A program made the position numbers and the translations under genes. The notes beneath the pieces were generated by a model that saw nothing but the letters and a program-made list of their open reading frames with translations, did no database searches and had not been told where the DNA came from. From an uncultured Prevotellaceae bacterium (GTDB taxonomy: Bacteria; Bacteroidota; Bacteroidia; Bacteroidales; Bacteroidaceae), in NCBI GenBank assembly GCA_900315565.1, contig OMZS01000027.1:1-64000 (forward strand): a stretch of 64,000 bases of DNA. The letters are read 5' to 3'. Positions 51,263 through 60,982 of the stretch are shown piece after piece (position 1 is the first letter of the stretch; each line of letters begins with the position of its first letter).

Positions 51263-51491
51263 ATGGATAGAGAAAAGATGAAGCAGTTGAATCTGACACC
51301 GATAGAGGATTTGATAGAGGAAGATTTCGGTAAGGAAGGCACACCGTCAAGGCTGGCAGCTTGCGTCACGGATCGGCACGAAGAAGGCCTACATCTCCCG
51401 TGTGGAGAACGGCCATACCGACGTACAGGTTTCCACGCTCTTCAAGATATTCGAGGGGCTTGGCCGCCGAATCAGCATCAACATTTTGTAA
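51263..51491 (+). pseudogene. Decayed HigA/XRE-type antitoxin gene
   Basis: The frame from 51263 starts MDREKMKQLNLTPIEDLIEEDFGKEGT, a common N terminus of Bacteroidetes HigA-like antitoxins, then loses sense. The +1 frame continues LASRIGTKKAYISRVENGH, then VQVSTLFKIFEGLGRRISINIL with a stop at 51491: the recognition part of an XRE helix-turn-helix. The central segment of the usual protein is missing and the two halves are out of frame. The final 33 bases (51459-51491) are identical to the end of the recombinase remnant at 63793-63825. Confidence 0.7.
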
Positions 51492-51623
51492 CCCACTTAA
51501 ATCTACCGCCAAGACACGAAAAAGGAACCTGGCAAATAAAACAGAATGGCGAAGCCCATGGCCCACCATTCTGTTGTTCATTTGATTAGTTTCTTACCTG
51601 GTCAGGATAAGAATAACCTTAAA

Positions 51624-54600
51624 TCATTTCTCCTCGTTGCATTCATGCGGTTTGGGAAGGACTGCCTTGATGCCTGCCTTGCGAATCTTCTTCAGCAGTT
51701 TTTCGGCTGATATCTCCTGATGATGGTATTTCACCGCAAGCGAGTGGCGAAGGCTGTTAACGTTGGCATCTTCTACGCCATCAATGGCAAGTACCCCCTC
51801 GACTGTCTGTTCCGTTGCTTTGTCATCAGGAATGAGAAAATAGGCATAGGCACCTTTTCCACAACGGCAATAATTGACTGGGGTGTAGCCTAAATCGGTC
51901 ACGATGGAACGGATCTCATCCTGCGTGGTCAGTTCCGAGTTAAAGCGGATAACAGCACAATGGTTTTCAAGCTCGAAAGTTACCTGATCTACACCCGCCT
52001 GCTTCTCGAGCCGGCTACGTATGCGGTTGGCGCATTTCTGGCAGTGCATGTCATCAATGCGGAGCATGGCGGTCTTCGGCGTTCCTGAGAGCATCGTAAC
52101 CTCAATCCGGCGCTTGGCATCGAGCAGGCGCTGTGCCATCTGCTGTACCTGCTGGGGAGTCATCTGCTCTACCATCTGACAATAGTTGAGGTCGAAATCG
52201 ACAGAGTCTTCCAACTCATGCCAGATGACATAATCCCAATAGCCGTCGTCGATGGCGAGCTGCTGGTACTGTTTGGTGAGGTACTGTTTGACCTTGTCCA
52301 TGCTGGAAGGCTCGGGACCATGCTCAGCTATGTTTCGCAGCTGCTGATAGATGATGGGATTGAGCTCGGCATAGCGGCTGGGGTCGGCATTATAGGAAAT
52401 CTTCAGTGTGGCATTGGGGCGCTCGTCGCGGTCGAGGTCGAAATCTACGCTTACCCCATAGGTGCCGCCCTTCTCTTCGCGTACGGAATCGGTATAGGCG
52501 ATGGAAAGACAGCGCTTCAGGAAGTCGAGCTCAAGGTCGCTCTGCGGACTGAAGAGAACATCGGCGGTGTAGTAAATACTGACGTTAGCCAACGGGGTGG
52601 CCTGCTTCTTTGTGAACCTGACGGTCTGCTCGCCATCGACTACGCGCGCCACATTGTCCCAGTTGGTCTGTTCGTGACGGTTGGCAGAGGGCAGCGTGGC
52701 AAGATACTGGCAGAGCATGGGACGCAACTGGGCGAACGGTACATTGCCAATGATAACGGTGGTGAAGTTGGAAGCATCGGAGAATCGCTCCTTGTAAATC
52801 TGGAAAATGCGGTCGTAGTCGGCCTTTTCGAGAACCTCCTGAGTGACGGGCTCCATACGCGGGTGATGTCCGTAGACCACGGCCCTGATGGAATCGTTGT
52901 AGTCGACACGGGGAGAGGCATTGCGGTTACTGAGGAACGAGTGGGTGCGGTTGTAGAGGCTGCGGAAGGCTGTGGTATCACGACGAGGCTGGGTGAAATA
53001 GAGGTAGGCCAGCTGGAACATCGTCTTGATATCCTTAACAGAGCCCGATCCGCTGATGCTCTGGGTGCGTGTCCCTACTGAGGGTGACACGCTGACACCC
53101 TTACCTGTCAACATCTTACGCAGCGCAGTGGCATCGAAGGTTCCCACTCCTGCTTCTGTTATAGCGCTGGAAATCAGTGAGAACTGGGGAATGTCGGCAT
53201 CGGAGTAGAGCGATGTGCCTCCCTCTGCCTTCATGGTCATCTGCATCTGGTCGGCCGTGAAGTCGGTGGTGCGGGCATATACCTTCATGCCATTGGAAAG
53301 CACGAACTCGGTGAAACCGTGCTTGTAGGGCTTCTCGCTGACAATCTTGCCGGGCACAGGCAGCTGGCTGATCAGTTCCTTGGCAAGCTGCTCTTCCTGA
53401 TAGGGTTCGTAAGTCTGTTGCTGGGCAGCAAGTATGGTCTGTTCCAATTCAGCCTCGGTGGGCAACCGTACGCCCTCTTTGTCAGGAGCATAGAGCACGC
53501 ACACTTGGTTTTTGTCGGTGATGAGTTCACGGACAGCACGGTTCACCTCGTCGAGGGTTACCTCGCGGTCAAGTTTCTGGATGTTCTTCAGGTCGAATTC
53601 CTCTGAAGTGAGGGGCTCTGATGTGAGGAAGTGCTGCACGCACTGATTGACGAAGTAGCTGTTGCGGCGCTCGTTGCGTTCCTTGTATCGGCGCTCGGCA
53701 GCCGTAAGCTGAATTTTCTTGGCACGGTTCAGCTCATCGAGGGTGAAACCATGCTGGCGGGCACGCTCGGCGGCTGAAACGGCAGCCGTCAGACCACCGA
53801 GAATCTGGTCTTGCTTGCAACTGACGGAGATGGAGAAAGCCTCTTTGGTGCGGCTGACAAAGAATGTGGAGGCATGCCCTGTGCCGCTCAGGAACGGCGG
53901 GTCTGCCTGCTCGCGAATTTCTCCCATACGGCTGTTGTACATATAGCTGATGAGATTGTCGATATAATCATCACGCAGGTATTTCGCGGTGTTTTTCTCA
54001 CTGTCGGGCGTCGCGTCGCGCTTCATATACAGATGGCACAGCACGATGGGCTGTTCCTTGTCCTTATGAATGCTGACGATCATCTTGTCGTTGTCGGGCA
54101 CGGGATAGTAGATGCGCTCAGCAGGATTGACAGGCTTTGGAATCTGCGAGAAGAGGGTCTTCACTTTCTGCTCCACCTTGTCAACGTCGATGTCGCCTAC
54201 AACAACAATGGCCTGCAGGTCGGGGCGATACCATTTCTGGTAGTAGTCGCGCAGATCCTGATAGGGGAAGTTGTCGACGATTTCCATGGAACCGATGGGC
54301 ATGCAGTCTTCGTACTTCGAGCCCTTGTAGATGACGGGCAAGGCATCCTCCTGGAGTCGCTGCATAGCCATACCGGCCCGACGGGTGCGCCATTCCTCGT
54401 GGATGACGCCGCGTTCCTTGTCAATCTCCTTGTCCTCAAGGAGGATGTAGTGGCTCCAGTCATTGAGTACCAACAGGCAGGAGTCGAGCACACCCTCGCG
54501 CTTCAGCGGGGCTGAGCCGATATGATAGACCGTCTGGTCGACAGAGGTATATGCGTTGAGGTTGGCGCCAAACTTCACGCCGATAGACTCACACCAGGGT

Positions 54601-54887
54601 ACGATGCCCAGCTGGCCGTCCTTGCCGGGGAAATGCTGTGTGCCGTTGAAAGCCATGTGCTCGAGGAAGTGGGCAAGCCCGCGCTGGCGCGGCTCCTCCA
54701 AGATGGACCCCACACGCTGGGCAATATAGAAATCGGCCAGTCCCTTCTCCTTTGCATTATGGCGCAGGTAGTAGGTCAGCCCGTTGTCGAGCTTGCCGAT
54801 TCTGACCGCGGGGTCGGAAGGCAGTTGTGCCGCCACCGATAATGGCAGCAGCACAAGGGTTATGAGAGATAATATGTTTTGCTTCAT
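51624..54887 (-). CDS. M16-family zinc metalloprotease fused to two HMA domains
   Basis: A signal peptide (1-20) sends this 1087-aa protein out of the cytoplasm. Residues 25-930 are a full M16 (pitrilysin/insulinase) pair of halves. The inverted zinc motif HFLEH (His73, Glu76, His77) and the later ligand Glu near 154 (LEDKEIDKERGVIHEEW) are intact. After residue about 935 the chain continues with a heavy-metal-associated domain (TAMLRIDDMHCQKCANRIRSRLEKQ, metal-binding Cys near 947 and 950), extra cysteines (YCRCGKG) and a second HMA-like fold without the Cys pair (about 1010-1080). Ordinary Bacteroidetes M16 proteins end near 940 residues, so the HMA tail is an addition. It is the last gene of an operon with a TonB receptor and outer-membrane proteins. 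Confidence 0.88.
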   Translation of the reverse strand: MKQNILSLITLVLLPLSVAAQLPSDPAVRIGKLDNGLTYYLRHNAKEKGLADFYIAQRVGSILEEPRQRGLAHFLEHMAFNGTQHFPGKDGQLGIVPWCESIGVKFGANLNAYTSVDQTVYHIGSAPLKREGVLDSCLLVLNDWSHYILLEDKEIDKERGVIHEEWRTRRAGMAMQRLQEDALPVIYKGSKYEDCMPIGSMEIVDNFPYQDLRDYYQKWYRPDLQAIVVVGDIDVDKVEQKVKTLFSQIPKPVNPAERIYYPVPDNDKMIVSIHKDKEQPIVLCHLYMKRDATPDSEKNTAKYLRDDYIDNLISYMYNSRMGEIREQADPPFLSGTGHASTFFVSRTKEAFSISVSCKQDQILGGLTAAVSAAERARQHGFTLDELNRAKKIQLTAAERRYKERNERRNSYFVNQCVQHFLTSEPLTSEEFDLKNIQKLDREVTLDEVNRAVRELITDKNQVCVLYAPDKEGVRLPTEAELEQTILAAQQQTYEPYQEEQLAKELISQLPVPGKIVSEKPYKHGFTEFVLSNGMKVYARTTDFTADQMQMTMKAEGGTSLYSDADIPQFSLISSAITEAGVGTFDATALRKMLTGKGVSVSPSVGTRTQSISGSGSVKDIKTMFQLAYLYFTQPRRDTTAFRSLYNRTHSFLSNRNASPRVDYNDSIRAVVYGHHPRMEPVTQEVLEKADYDRIFQIYKERFSDASNFTTVIIGNVPFAQLRPMLCQYLATLPSANRHEQTNWDNVARVVDGEQTVRFTKKQATPLANVSIYYTADVLFSPQSDLELDFLKRCLSIAYTDSVREEKGGTYGVSVDFDLDRDERPNATLKISYNADPSRYAELNPIIYQQLRNIAEHGPEPSSMDKVKQYLTKQYQQLAIDDGYWDYVIWHELEDSVDFDLNYCQMVEQMTPQQVQQMAQRLLDAKRRIEVTMLSGTPKTAMLRIDDMHCQKCANRIRSRLEKQAGVDQVTFELENHCAVIRFNSELTTQDEIRSIVTDLGYTPVNYCRCGKGAYAYFLIPDDKATEQTVEGVLAIDGVEDANVNSLRHSLAVKYHHQEISAEKLLKKIRKAGIKAVLPKPHECNEEK

Positions 54888-54918
54888 TTCAACAAATGAT
54901 TTATCTTATAATTTCGCC

Positions 54919-56145
54919 TTATTTCATCATCGAGGGTTTTACCTCGGCATTGAAATCGTTGGTAGAGTTGTTGGTGTCTATGTACTTGCCGTTAGCATCC
55001 TGCTTGCGGATGACAGCCTTGTTATAGCGCTCGGGGTCTTTATCCACCTTACCGCAATAGGTCCAGCCGGCATCGAGGGCAGAAGATGTGACAATCCACT
55101 GGAACTCAGACTCCACGCTCAGGTTGACGGCATCGAGAATCCAATCGTTGGGTACACGGTAAGTATCCGTTGACATGGGGAATGAGTACTCGTTGAATGT
55201 GAAGACGTATTCGGCTGTGTAGGCATAGTCCTTCAGCCAGGTATCCTTGCCGGTCTTCATCTTGGCTATGGCATAACTCTTGAAGCCACGGTTGTGGAAA
55301 CCGGTTACTGTTGCAGAATAAGTGTACCAACGGTCAAGATTCTTGGCTGTTCCATCTACATCCGTGTAGTTGGGGTTCGACGACTCATCGAAGAACTCGT
55401 AGTCGGCACCGCTGAGATCGAAACTGTTGGGGTTGTTTTCAACGTGGTTGATGGCATTGATAGCTACCAGAAGGCTCTGGCCAGGTGCCACGGGAACAGT
55501 AGTACCGCTGCCGGGAATCATGAACACGAAGTTCACTGAGAAGTCGCTACTCATCAGGTCGGGGGTGTAGTCCTGCTTGTCGTTTGTCAGGAACTCAGAC
55601 TGAAGTATGGCAATACTGTCGGCATAGAGCGTTACGTCGGAGTTGTTGGTAATGACCATATACTGGTCATTGCTGTATGGCTTGTTCTCGGGAGTGGTAG
55701 TGCCCGTGAAGAAAATCTCGCTGATCACGAAACCGCCCTCGGCCTGGAAAGAGTTGACTGCCAGCTTCAGGGAATTGGATTTCTCGGACAGGGGAACATT
55801 GGTATTGGTAACCTCGAAGTCGGTGGTTCCTGCAATACCGTCTTTCAAGAAAGAAATAGCGCCCTTGGCGGCAATGTTGTAATTGCCCTCCTCAATCTCA
55901 GGAATCGTAATGACGTAGTTGTTTCCATCCTTCACGGGAGTAGGCAGAGTGACAGCCTTGCCCGTCTGTACGTCGGTGGCTGTACCCTCAAAACTCTTCA
56001 ACACCACGTCGGTGACATTGATGGGCATCTCTAAGGTTACTGTTCCGTTCTTCACAATAACAGGATCGTCATCGCTGCTGCAAGAAACAAAGCTAGTGCT
56101 CATGACAGCAAGCATCATCATACTTAAGATTAAATTCTTTTTCAT
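54919..56145 (-). CDS. DUF4876 lipoprotein
   Basis: A 408-aa exported lipoprotein (lipobox SFVSC followed by SSDDD, a sorting context often found on surface lipoproteins in this phylum). A short N-terminal beta domain (about 35-140) precedes the DUF4876 body: GGFVISEIFFTGTTTPENKPYSNDQYMVITNNSD, LADSIAILQSEFLTN, DYTPDLMSSDFSVNFVFMIPGSG and FHNRGFKSYAIAKM. The family has no established function but commonly accompanies TonB receptors of this kind in Bacteroidetes. It lies 31 bases upstream of the M16-HMA gene and 49 bases downstream of the DUF6850 gene, all in one operon. Confidence 0.85.
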   Translation of the reverse strand: MKKNLILSMMMLAVMSTSFVSCSSDDDPVIVKNGTVTLEMPINVTDVVLKSFEGTATDVQTGKAVTLPTPVKDGNNYVITIPEIEEGNYNIAAKGAISFLKDGIAGTTDFEVTNTNVPLSEKSNSLKLAVNSFQAEGGFVISEIFFTGTTTPENKPYSNDQYMVITNNSDVTLYADSIAILQSEFLTNDKQDYTPDLMSSDFSVNFVFMIPGSGTTVPVAPGQSLLVAINAINHVENNPNSFDLSGADYEFFDESSNPNYTDVDGTAKNLDRWYTYSATVTGFHNRGFKSYAIAKMKTGKDTWLKDYAYTAEYVFTFNEYSFPMSTDTYRVPNDWILDAVNLSVESEFQWIVTSSALDAGWTYCGKVDKDPERYNKAVIRKQDANGKYIDTNNSTNDFNAEVKPSMMK

Positions 56146-56194
56146 TTTCTTTTACTCGTTTGTTTATTAATAATTTTGATATTTGACTTCGTCT

Positions 56195-57691
56195 TTAGAA
56201 TGTGATTCCGAAAACAAGGTGCGCATCGGTCTGGTGTTCTCCCACAGAACAGGCCGTGTAGCCGCCACCCAGTTCTGCAAAGAGTCCGATACTCTTCAGC
56301 TGGTAATTCCCCCTGACTTGTGCCGACAGGCTGGTATAGCTGGCTTTGGCATACTCATACTGATGGCTCATCTTGGCAGCAGAGGCCGCACTCATATTCG
56401 CGAAGGGCATCACCAGTTCATCGCCTGCACCTGCGAAATAAGAGGCCTTGGCCCCGCATGTCAGCAGCAGACGGTCGGCAGGCTTCCAGAACAGCTGTCC
56501 CTCTAAGCGCCCATAAAGATGCGACACGTTCAGCTTGCGCTCAGGGTAAACATATTCCTGATTATCATTCCGATACCCGGCACAGCCGACAGCCTGCCAC
56601 CGACCGTTGCCATAGAGTGCCGTCAGCGAGGTGTTCAGCCGTTTGTTCCTATACATCGTCAGCACGCCCAGTTCGGGGAATGCCGATGATGCTGAAGTGC
56701 CTATGATTCGTTCGTCGCCGGAACGTTTCTCGTAGTCGAGCGTGGCATAGACGGCCATTTGGCTCCCAGCTGCCTTTTTCCAGCCTACGACAGCATTTAA
56801 ACCCTGGCTGTAGAGGTCGGTCAATGGCAAGGTGTAATTTTCTATAATCTGCCGGTGATAGCGATGCTCGTTCAAATCCAGATGGGCATAGAGACCCCGT
56901 TCACCGACTGGTACAGCATCGAGCAGCAGACGGGCACCTCCACCCTCATAGTGCAGCCTGCGCTTGTCGCCTGAGAAACGGGCATACTCGGTTCCGAGAC
57001 CTGTCATCTGGTATTCGGGACTGACACCCAACTCGCGGTAGAAATCCACGCTGTTGCTTTGTTTATAGACATTGCCCTCGAGAGCTGCCGCCCAATGATA
57101 GCCCTTGGCCTCACGACCAGCTCCAAGACGTATGGTCAGTTCATTCACAATACCTCTCATTCGGGGGTCGATGTCACGATATTCATGGTCTGCGCGGAAT
57201 AACATTTCAGCTCCTAAAAGCCATTGCTTTAATTGGGTGGCATAGCCTCCTTCGAAGACATAGCGCTCGAAGTCGGTATCACCTCCCACACTGTCGGCAA
57301 GGATGTGGGGCTGGAGAAGATCGTAGTCTGACGTAGAGTTCCAGCAAATGTCATAATGCTTGCCGTTCAGATATGAGGCATGCCCCCATACCGTTGCATG
57401 CTCCGACAACCTGAGATAGGTATCTGCGTGAGCGGCAGGCAGCAGGAATCCTTTTCCCTTCTCCTGAACGAAAGCCTCGCTTTGCTTTTGCCAGTCAGCC
57501 GCCACGTACAGTTGTGTCAACGACGACTTGAACGCTTTCCCATGCAGGGCGGGGTTCTGCCAGGCAGTCTGCCCGATGGTTTTCCACAGGCTACCCCTCT
57601 CCATCAGCGTAGAGTCAGCCGGTGCAGCATACAGATGGATGGCCAGCAGCAGCCAGAACAGTAGGGTGGTAGTGTGTCGTCTGTTCATCAT
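56195..57691 (-). CDS. DUF6850-type outer-membrane beta-barrel protein
   Basis: A 498-aa protein with signal peptide (about 1-22). Its body has alternating aromatic beta strands (LYVAADWQKQSEAF, ATVWGHASYLNGKHYDICWNSTSDYDLLQPHILADSVGGD, GYHWAAALEGNVYKQ) and a final strand ending VFGITF, the hallmark of a barrel inserted by the BAM machinery. It fits the DUF6850 family. The start overlaps the end of the small lipoprotein gene by 4 bases. The probable role is as a second outer-membrane component beside the TonB receptor, perhaps for ligand display or export; no direct evidence. Confidence 0.82.
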   Translation of the reverse strand: MMNRRHTTTLLFWLLLAIHLYAAPADSTLMERGSLWKTIGQTAWQNPALHGKAFKSSLTQLYVAADWQKQSEAFVQEKGKGFLLPAAHADTYLRLSEHATVWGHASYLNGKHYDICWNSTSDYDLLQPHILADSVGGDTDFERYVFEGGYATQLKQWLLGAEMLFRADHEYRDIDPRMRGIVNELTIRLGAGREAKGYHWAAALEGNVYKQSNSVDFYRELGVSPEYQMTGLGTEYARFSGDKRRLHYEGGGARLLLDAVPVGERGLYAHLDLNEHRYHRQIIENYTLPLTDLYSQGLNAVVGWKKAAGSQMAVYATLDYEKRSGDERIIGTSASSAFPELGVLTMYRNKRLNTSLTALYGNGRWQAVGCAGYRNDNQEYVYPERKLNVSHLYGRLEGQLFWKPADRLLLTCGAKASYFAGAGDELVMPFANMSAASAAKMSHQYEYAKASYTSLSAQVRGNYQLKSIGLFAELGGGYTACSVGEHQTDAHLVFGITF

Positions 57692-58062
57692 TCCAAGAAT
57701 ATGATAGATAATTCTTTATGGTTATAGCCAGTGGCCGAGAGGTCTATGTAGTCACTATGGGCACGCATATGCTTCGTTAAGGTACGGCCGTCATGGTCAC
57801 GGTAGCGCACCAGTCCCTCCACATCCACGCTATAGCTGCTGCGAAGGAGTTGCAACCGGATGGTGGCCACGTCAAAGTCGGAGGTGATGGTTACCTGTTT
57901 TGAGTTAAGGTTGGTGATACGTGCCGTGCCCTGCACTTGCTCAACAGTCTGTCCGTCACCGGCTGCCAGGACGATATCTGCCTGGGTGAAGAGGTCGTCT
58001 TCGTCCTTGTGGCATGACATCAGTGCCATCACACCAATTAATATATATATAAACCTTTTCAT
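57688..58062 (-). CDS. Small lipoprotein of the TonB-DUF4876 operon
   Basis: Starting at 58062 (MKRFIYILIGVMALMSCHKDEDD) gives 124 residues with a clear lipobox (LMSC, Cys17) and an acidic/His N terminus after the cysteine. The rest forms a short beta-rich domain (IVLAAGDGQTVEQVQGTARITNLNSKQVTITSDFDVATIRLQLLRSSYSV). No family recognised. Its start overlaps the TonB receptor stop and its stop overlaps the DUF6850 start, so the three genes are translationally linked. The longer upstream frame is inside the receptor gene and is unlikely to be used. Confidence 0.75.
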   Translation of the reverse strand: MKRFIYILIGVMALMSCHKDEDDLFTQADIVLAAGDGQTVEQVQGTARITNLNSKQVTITSDFDVATIRLQLLRSSYSVDVEGLVRYRDHDGRTLTKHMRAHSDYIDLSATGYNHKELSIIFLE

Positions 58063-60788
58063 AATTTCACATTCATTTCCAGTCCGAAGTAGGCCGTCAC
58101 ATAACGGTGGATGGTGACGCCGTTGCTCTCGTAGTCGGGGGTATAGTCCCATATCTTGTTACAGAACATCGCCACATTGAGGCGGTCTTTCAGCAGTTTT
58201 TTCGTCACTTTGAAGTTCAGGTTCATAGACATGGGTACACGTTGCTTCTCGGTGAGCGTGTTCGAGTTCTTACGTACCAGCCAGCGCAAATAGGTGTCGT
58301 CATCATCGCCAGACTCCCAGTCGTGGATGGAACCGTCGGGAGCAATATACTGGTCGGGATATATACTGACGGGGTCACGCTGCTGGGTCGTGAACCACAG
58401 GAACTGTGCAGAGACCGAGAATCCCAACTTCAGTTTCGGTACGTCGGTATCGAGTGTGAAGTTGGTGTTCATACGTTCATAAACCGACCCTTCATCGTCC
58501 TGATACAGTCCTACATATTGTATCTGTTCTCCGTCAATAACCTGACTGGGACGATAGGTCTCCAACTGTGAGTTACGGTATGTAGTGCGGAAATAGGCCC
58601 CGTTGATGGTCAGACGGGTGAGTATAACGGGAAAGCGCTTAGTCTCCAGGGTATATTCCACGCCCTGTTTCAGAGTCTGGCTGCCGTTGGTATACATTCC
58701 CAACCCGAGTAGTTCCTGTTTTTCCGTAAAGGGCAGAGTCAAGAGGTCGGGCTGCGCTTCCAAGGTAGCGGCATCAATGCCCGAAGTGTCGTATTTCCTG
58801 TAAGTATAGGGCTCATAACTGGCCTGCGAGCGGAATCCCGATGTCATATTCTCACGGAAGTAGGTGAGCGACAGCCTGTAGCCTCCGGCATTGATGTCCG
58901 TAGACATCTCCCATTTCTTGTTACGGGCAGGCTTCAGCAGCGGATTGCTGGTATCACGAACATATGTCATCAGGTTAATGCGACGAAAGTCGGGGTTATC
59001 ATGATAGTAATTTAACTGTACGAGGTCCAGATACACCTTGTCAGGAAACAGTTGCTCCATCGTGGGGTTCTTGGTATGCATGCCCCAACCTGTTGACAGG
59101 CGTACGAAAGTGGGCTGCCCGAAGACCGTGAACTTCGGGAAGGTCCATCCGATATTGACACGGGGATCGAAATATACTGTTCCGTGCATCTCATACCCTG
59201 AAGGCAGGTTCAGCATGCGCTGTCCGCGGATACCGGCAATCATCTCCACGGAACCGCCCCAGAGCGGCAGTTTCAGGTTTTCCTCGGCATAGAACGACAG
59301 AGTGTGGTTGGCCGGAATGTCCGACAACTTACGCTGACGGGCCGACATTCCGGGATATAGCGGGCGCGTGGGGTCGAACACCTGACCGTCACCATAGTTC
59401 TTGTCCAGATTCCAGTCAATACCCACAAGCAAACCATTTGCCAAGAGCCTGCTGGGCACCTGCAGACGGGCATTGGCTTTCACGAACAAGTTAAGGGGTT
59501 TGCCGTCCACACTATGAGAGGCCGTATATTTATAAGGTAGGATGATGGCATCGCTCTCACCTTCCTCTCTAGTGGTAGCCGCTATCTGCATCCGTTGCAG
59601 CTGTATCAGGCGGGTACGGTCTATCAGGTCGTGCTCATAAGCCCCTGAGGCTGTCAGGCTGATACTCTTCAGCCATGTATGACGCTTCATTTTCAGATTA
59701 AATGAGGTGAGCAGGGCCAGACGGTTGTATTTCGACTTATAGGAATCCTCTCCATGGTTATTCAGGTCAGGATCCTCTTTGTCGTTATCGAACGAGCCAG
59801 TATAGTCAACATTGGTCGTAAAGGCCGAGGTATAGTTTGGTCGCTCCCAAGTCTTGTTCAGACGGGCAGACAGGGTCACACGCTTATAGTTCTCCAAGCG
59901 GTTGCGCGGGTCTGCCTTCGCATTCAGGTAGTCAGCACTGAGATTCAGACTCAGGCGACGTTCCTTCCATTCCAGTCCCTTAGCCACATAGAAAAGTTTC
60001 GAATTCATATCCGACTTCAGACGGAAGTTGAGGTCATGTCCACCCTTCTTACGTTCAATCTTAATGAGACCGCTGGTCAGATCGCCATACTCCACAGACG
60101 GGATTCCACGCACCACCTCTACACTTTGTATCTCATCGGTCGAGATACTACGCATATCGACACCGGCATTGGTAAAGTCGCGGGTAGTGGCTTGTGTCTC
60201 CCATGCCCCACTGAGGTACTGCATATTGGCATTTGTCGAGATGGGGGCACCGTCCATGACGAATCGGGTTCCCAAGGATGACGTGGCATAGTTGCCGCCG
60301 CTCGTTGCCGCCTCACGTAAGTTAATGGTGTTAGGCGTTGTCAGCGAGGGCGTTTGGGCCCGGCCGCCAGGTAGCAGTTCCAACAGATCGGAAAAACTGG
60401 AAGGCTGCAGATGCTCCATGGCATGTTTCTCAATCTTCGATGCTGTGGCAAGTCCGCGGCTCTCCTGAGCCATCACCACTACCTCGCCCACGTTCCTCAT
60501 CTCCGTCTGCAACATATAGCGACCGTCTTTCGCCGGAGCTGTAACCAGGGGCTTATAGCCCACATACGTAATACGCAGGCTTGCATAAAGATTATTAGGT
60601 ATTTGGAATCTTCCGTCGGCATTCGTCACCGACAGCGGTTTTCCTTTAGAACCATCCGAAACCGTGGCCCCCACAATGGGCTCCAGCGTCTCGCCGTCTA
60701 ACACTAATCCTTCCAGAATCTTCTGAGCATCAGCCACTTGGACAACCAGCAGAACGAATGAAATGATAAATAGTCGTTTAATTTTCAT
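58059..60788 (-). CDS. TonB-dependent receptor with carboxypeptidase-regulatory-like domain
   Basis: The 909-aa outer-membrane receptor has a signal peptide (1-21), a CarboxypepD_reg-like domain (about 22-105; GLVLDGETLEPIVGATVSDGSKG) and a plug (LLELLPGGRAQTPSLTTPNTINLREAAT, TRFVMDGAPISTNANMQYLSG, SVEVVRGIPSVEYGDLTSGLIKIERKKGG). The large barrel ends TAYFGLEMNVKL. No SusD homologue is nearby, so it is not a glycan SusCD pair. The downstream genes (small lipoprotein, DUF6850 barrel, DUF4876 lipoprotein, M16-HMA protease) suggest uptake of a peptide, metallo-peptide or metal complex. A good promoter precedes it. Confidence 0.88.
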   Translation of the reverse strand: MKIKRLFIISFVLLVVQVADAQKILEGLVLDGETLEPIVGATVSDGSKGKPLSVTNADGRFQIPNNLYASLRITYVGYKPLVTAPAKDGRYMLQTEMRNVGEVVVMAQESRGLATASKIEKHAMEHLQPSSFSDLLELLPGGRAQTPSLTTPNTINLREAATSGGNYATSSLGTRFVMDGAPISTNANMQYLSGAWETQATTRDFTNAGVDMRSISTDEIQSVEVVRGIPSVEYGDLTSGLIKIERKKGGHDLNFRLKSDMNSKLFYVAKGLEWKERRLSLNLSADYLNAKADPRNRLENYKRVTLSARLNKTWERPNYTSAFTTNVDYTGSFDNDKEDPDLNNHGEDSYKSKYNRLALLTSFNLKMKRHTWLKSISLTASGAYEHDLIDRTRLIQLQRMQIAATTREEGESDAIILPYKYTASHSVDGKPLNLFVKANARLQVPSRLLANGLLVGIDWNLDKNYGDGQVFDPTRPLYPGMSARQRKLSDIPANHTLSFYAEENLKLPLWGGSVEMIAGIRGQRMLNLPSGYEMHGTVYFDPRVNIGWTFPKFTVFGQPTFVRLSTGWGMHTKNPTMEQLFPDKVYLDLVQLNYYHDNPDFRRINLMTYVRDTSNPLLKPARNKKWEMSTDINAGGYRLSLTYFRENMTSGFRSQASYEPYTYRKYDTSGIDAATLEAQPDLLTLPFTEKQELLGLGMYTNGSQTLKQGVEYTLETKRFPVILTRLTINGAYFRTTYRNSQLETYRPSQVIDGEQIQYVGLYQDDEGSVYERMNTNFTLDTDVPKLKLGFSVSAQFLWFTTQQRDPVSIYPDQYIAPDGSIHDWESGDDDDTYLRWLVRKNSNTLTEKQRVPMSMNLNFKVTKKLLKDRLNVAMFCNKIWDYTPDYESNGVTIHRYVTAYFGLEMNVKL

Positions 60789-60805
60789 CTACATCTTTAA
60801 TGTGA

Positions 60806-60822
60806 TGCAAAGTTACGACGAC
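60806..60822 (-). promoter_or_regulatory. Promoter of the TonB receptor operon, shared motif
   Basis: On the minus strand this reads GTCGTCGTAACTTTGCA. It contains the -7 box TAACTTTG (60808-60815), with a TTG about 20 bases upstream. The sequence repeats with one change in the divergent promoter at 60983-60999. Confidence 0.65.
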
Positions 60823-60982
60823 CCTACTGTTTGGGCAATACCGATTTGTAGGTATTTTTATTCAATATTTCTACAATTTCCACAAAAAAGGGAGGTTAAC
60901 TTTATATTCAGTTATAAATCAAATGAAATGATGAAATCCCAAAAATGATTTACCGATTTTTGAGTATTGCCTGTTATTCGGA

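Larger units (their letters stand above)
46846..51491. mobile_element. Remnant of an integrative element
   Basis: The segment combines att-like repeats, an array of short motifs, a broken tyrosine recombinase, an AbiE toxin-antitoxin pair and fragments of a HigBA-like module. Its sequence is more AT-rich than the neighbouring core genes. The right boundary is uncertain: the minus-strand M16 protease gene ends at 51624. No conjugation or phage structural genes remain. Confidence 0.6.

Noticed and set aside
58059-60788. SusC-type glycan importer
   Set aside because: No SusD-like gene accompanies it and the neighbours are DUF4876, DUF6850 and M16 genes, so a glycan utilisation locus is not supported.
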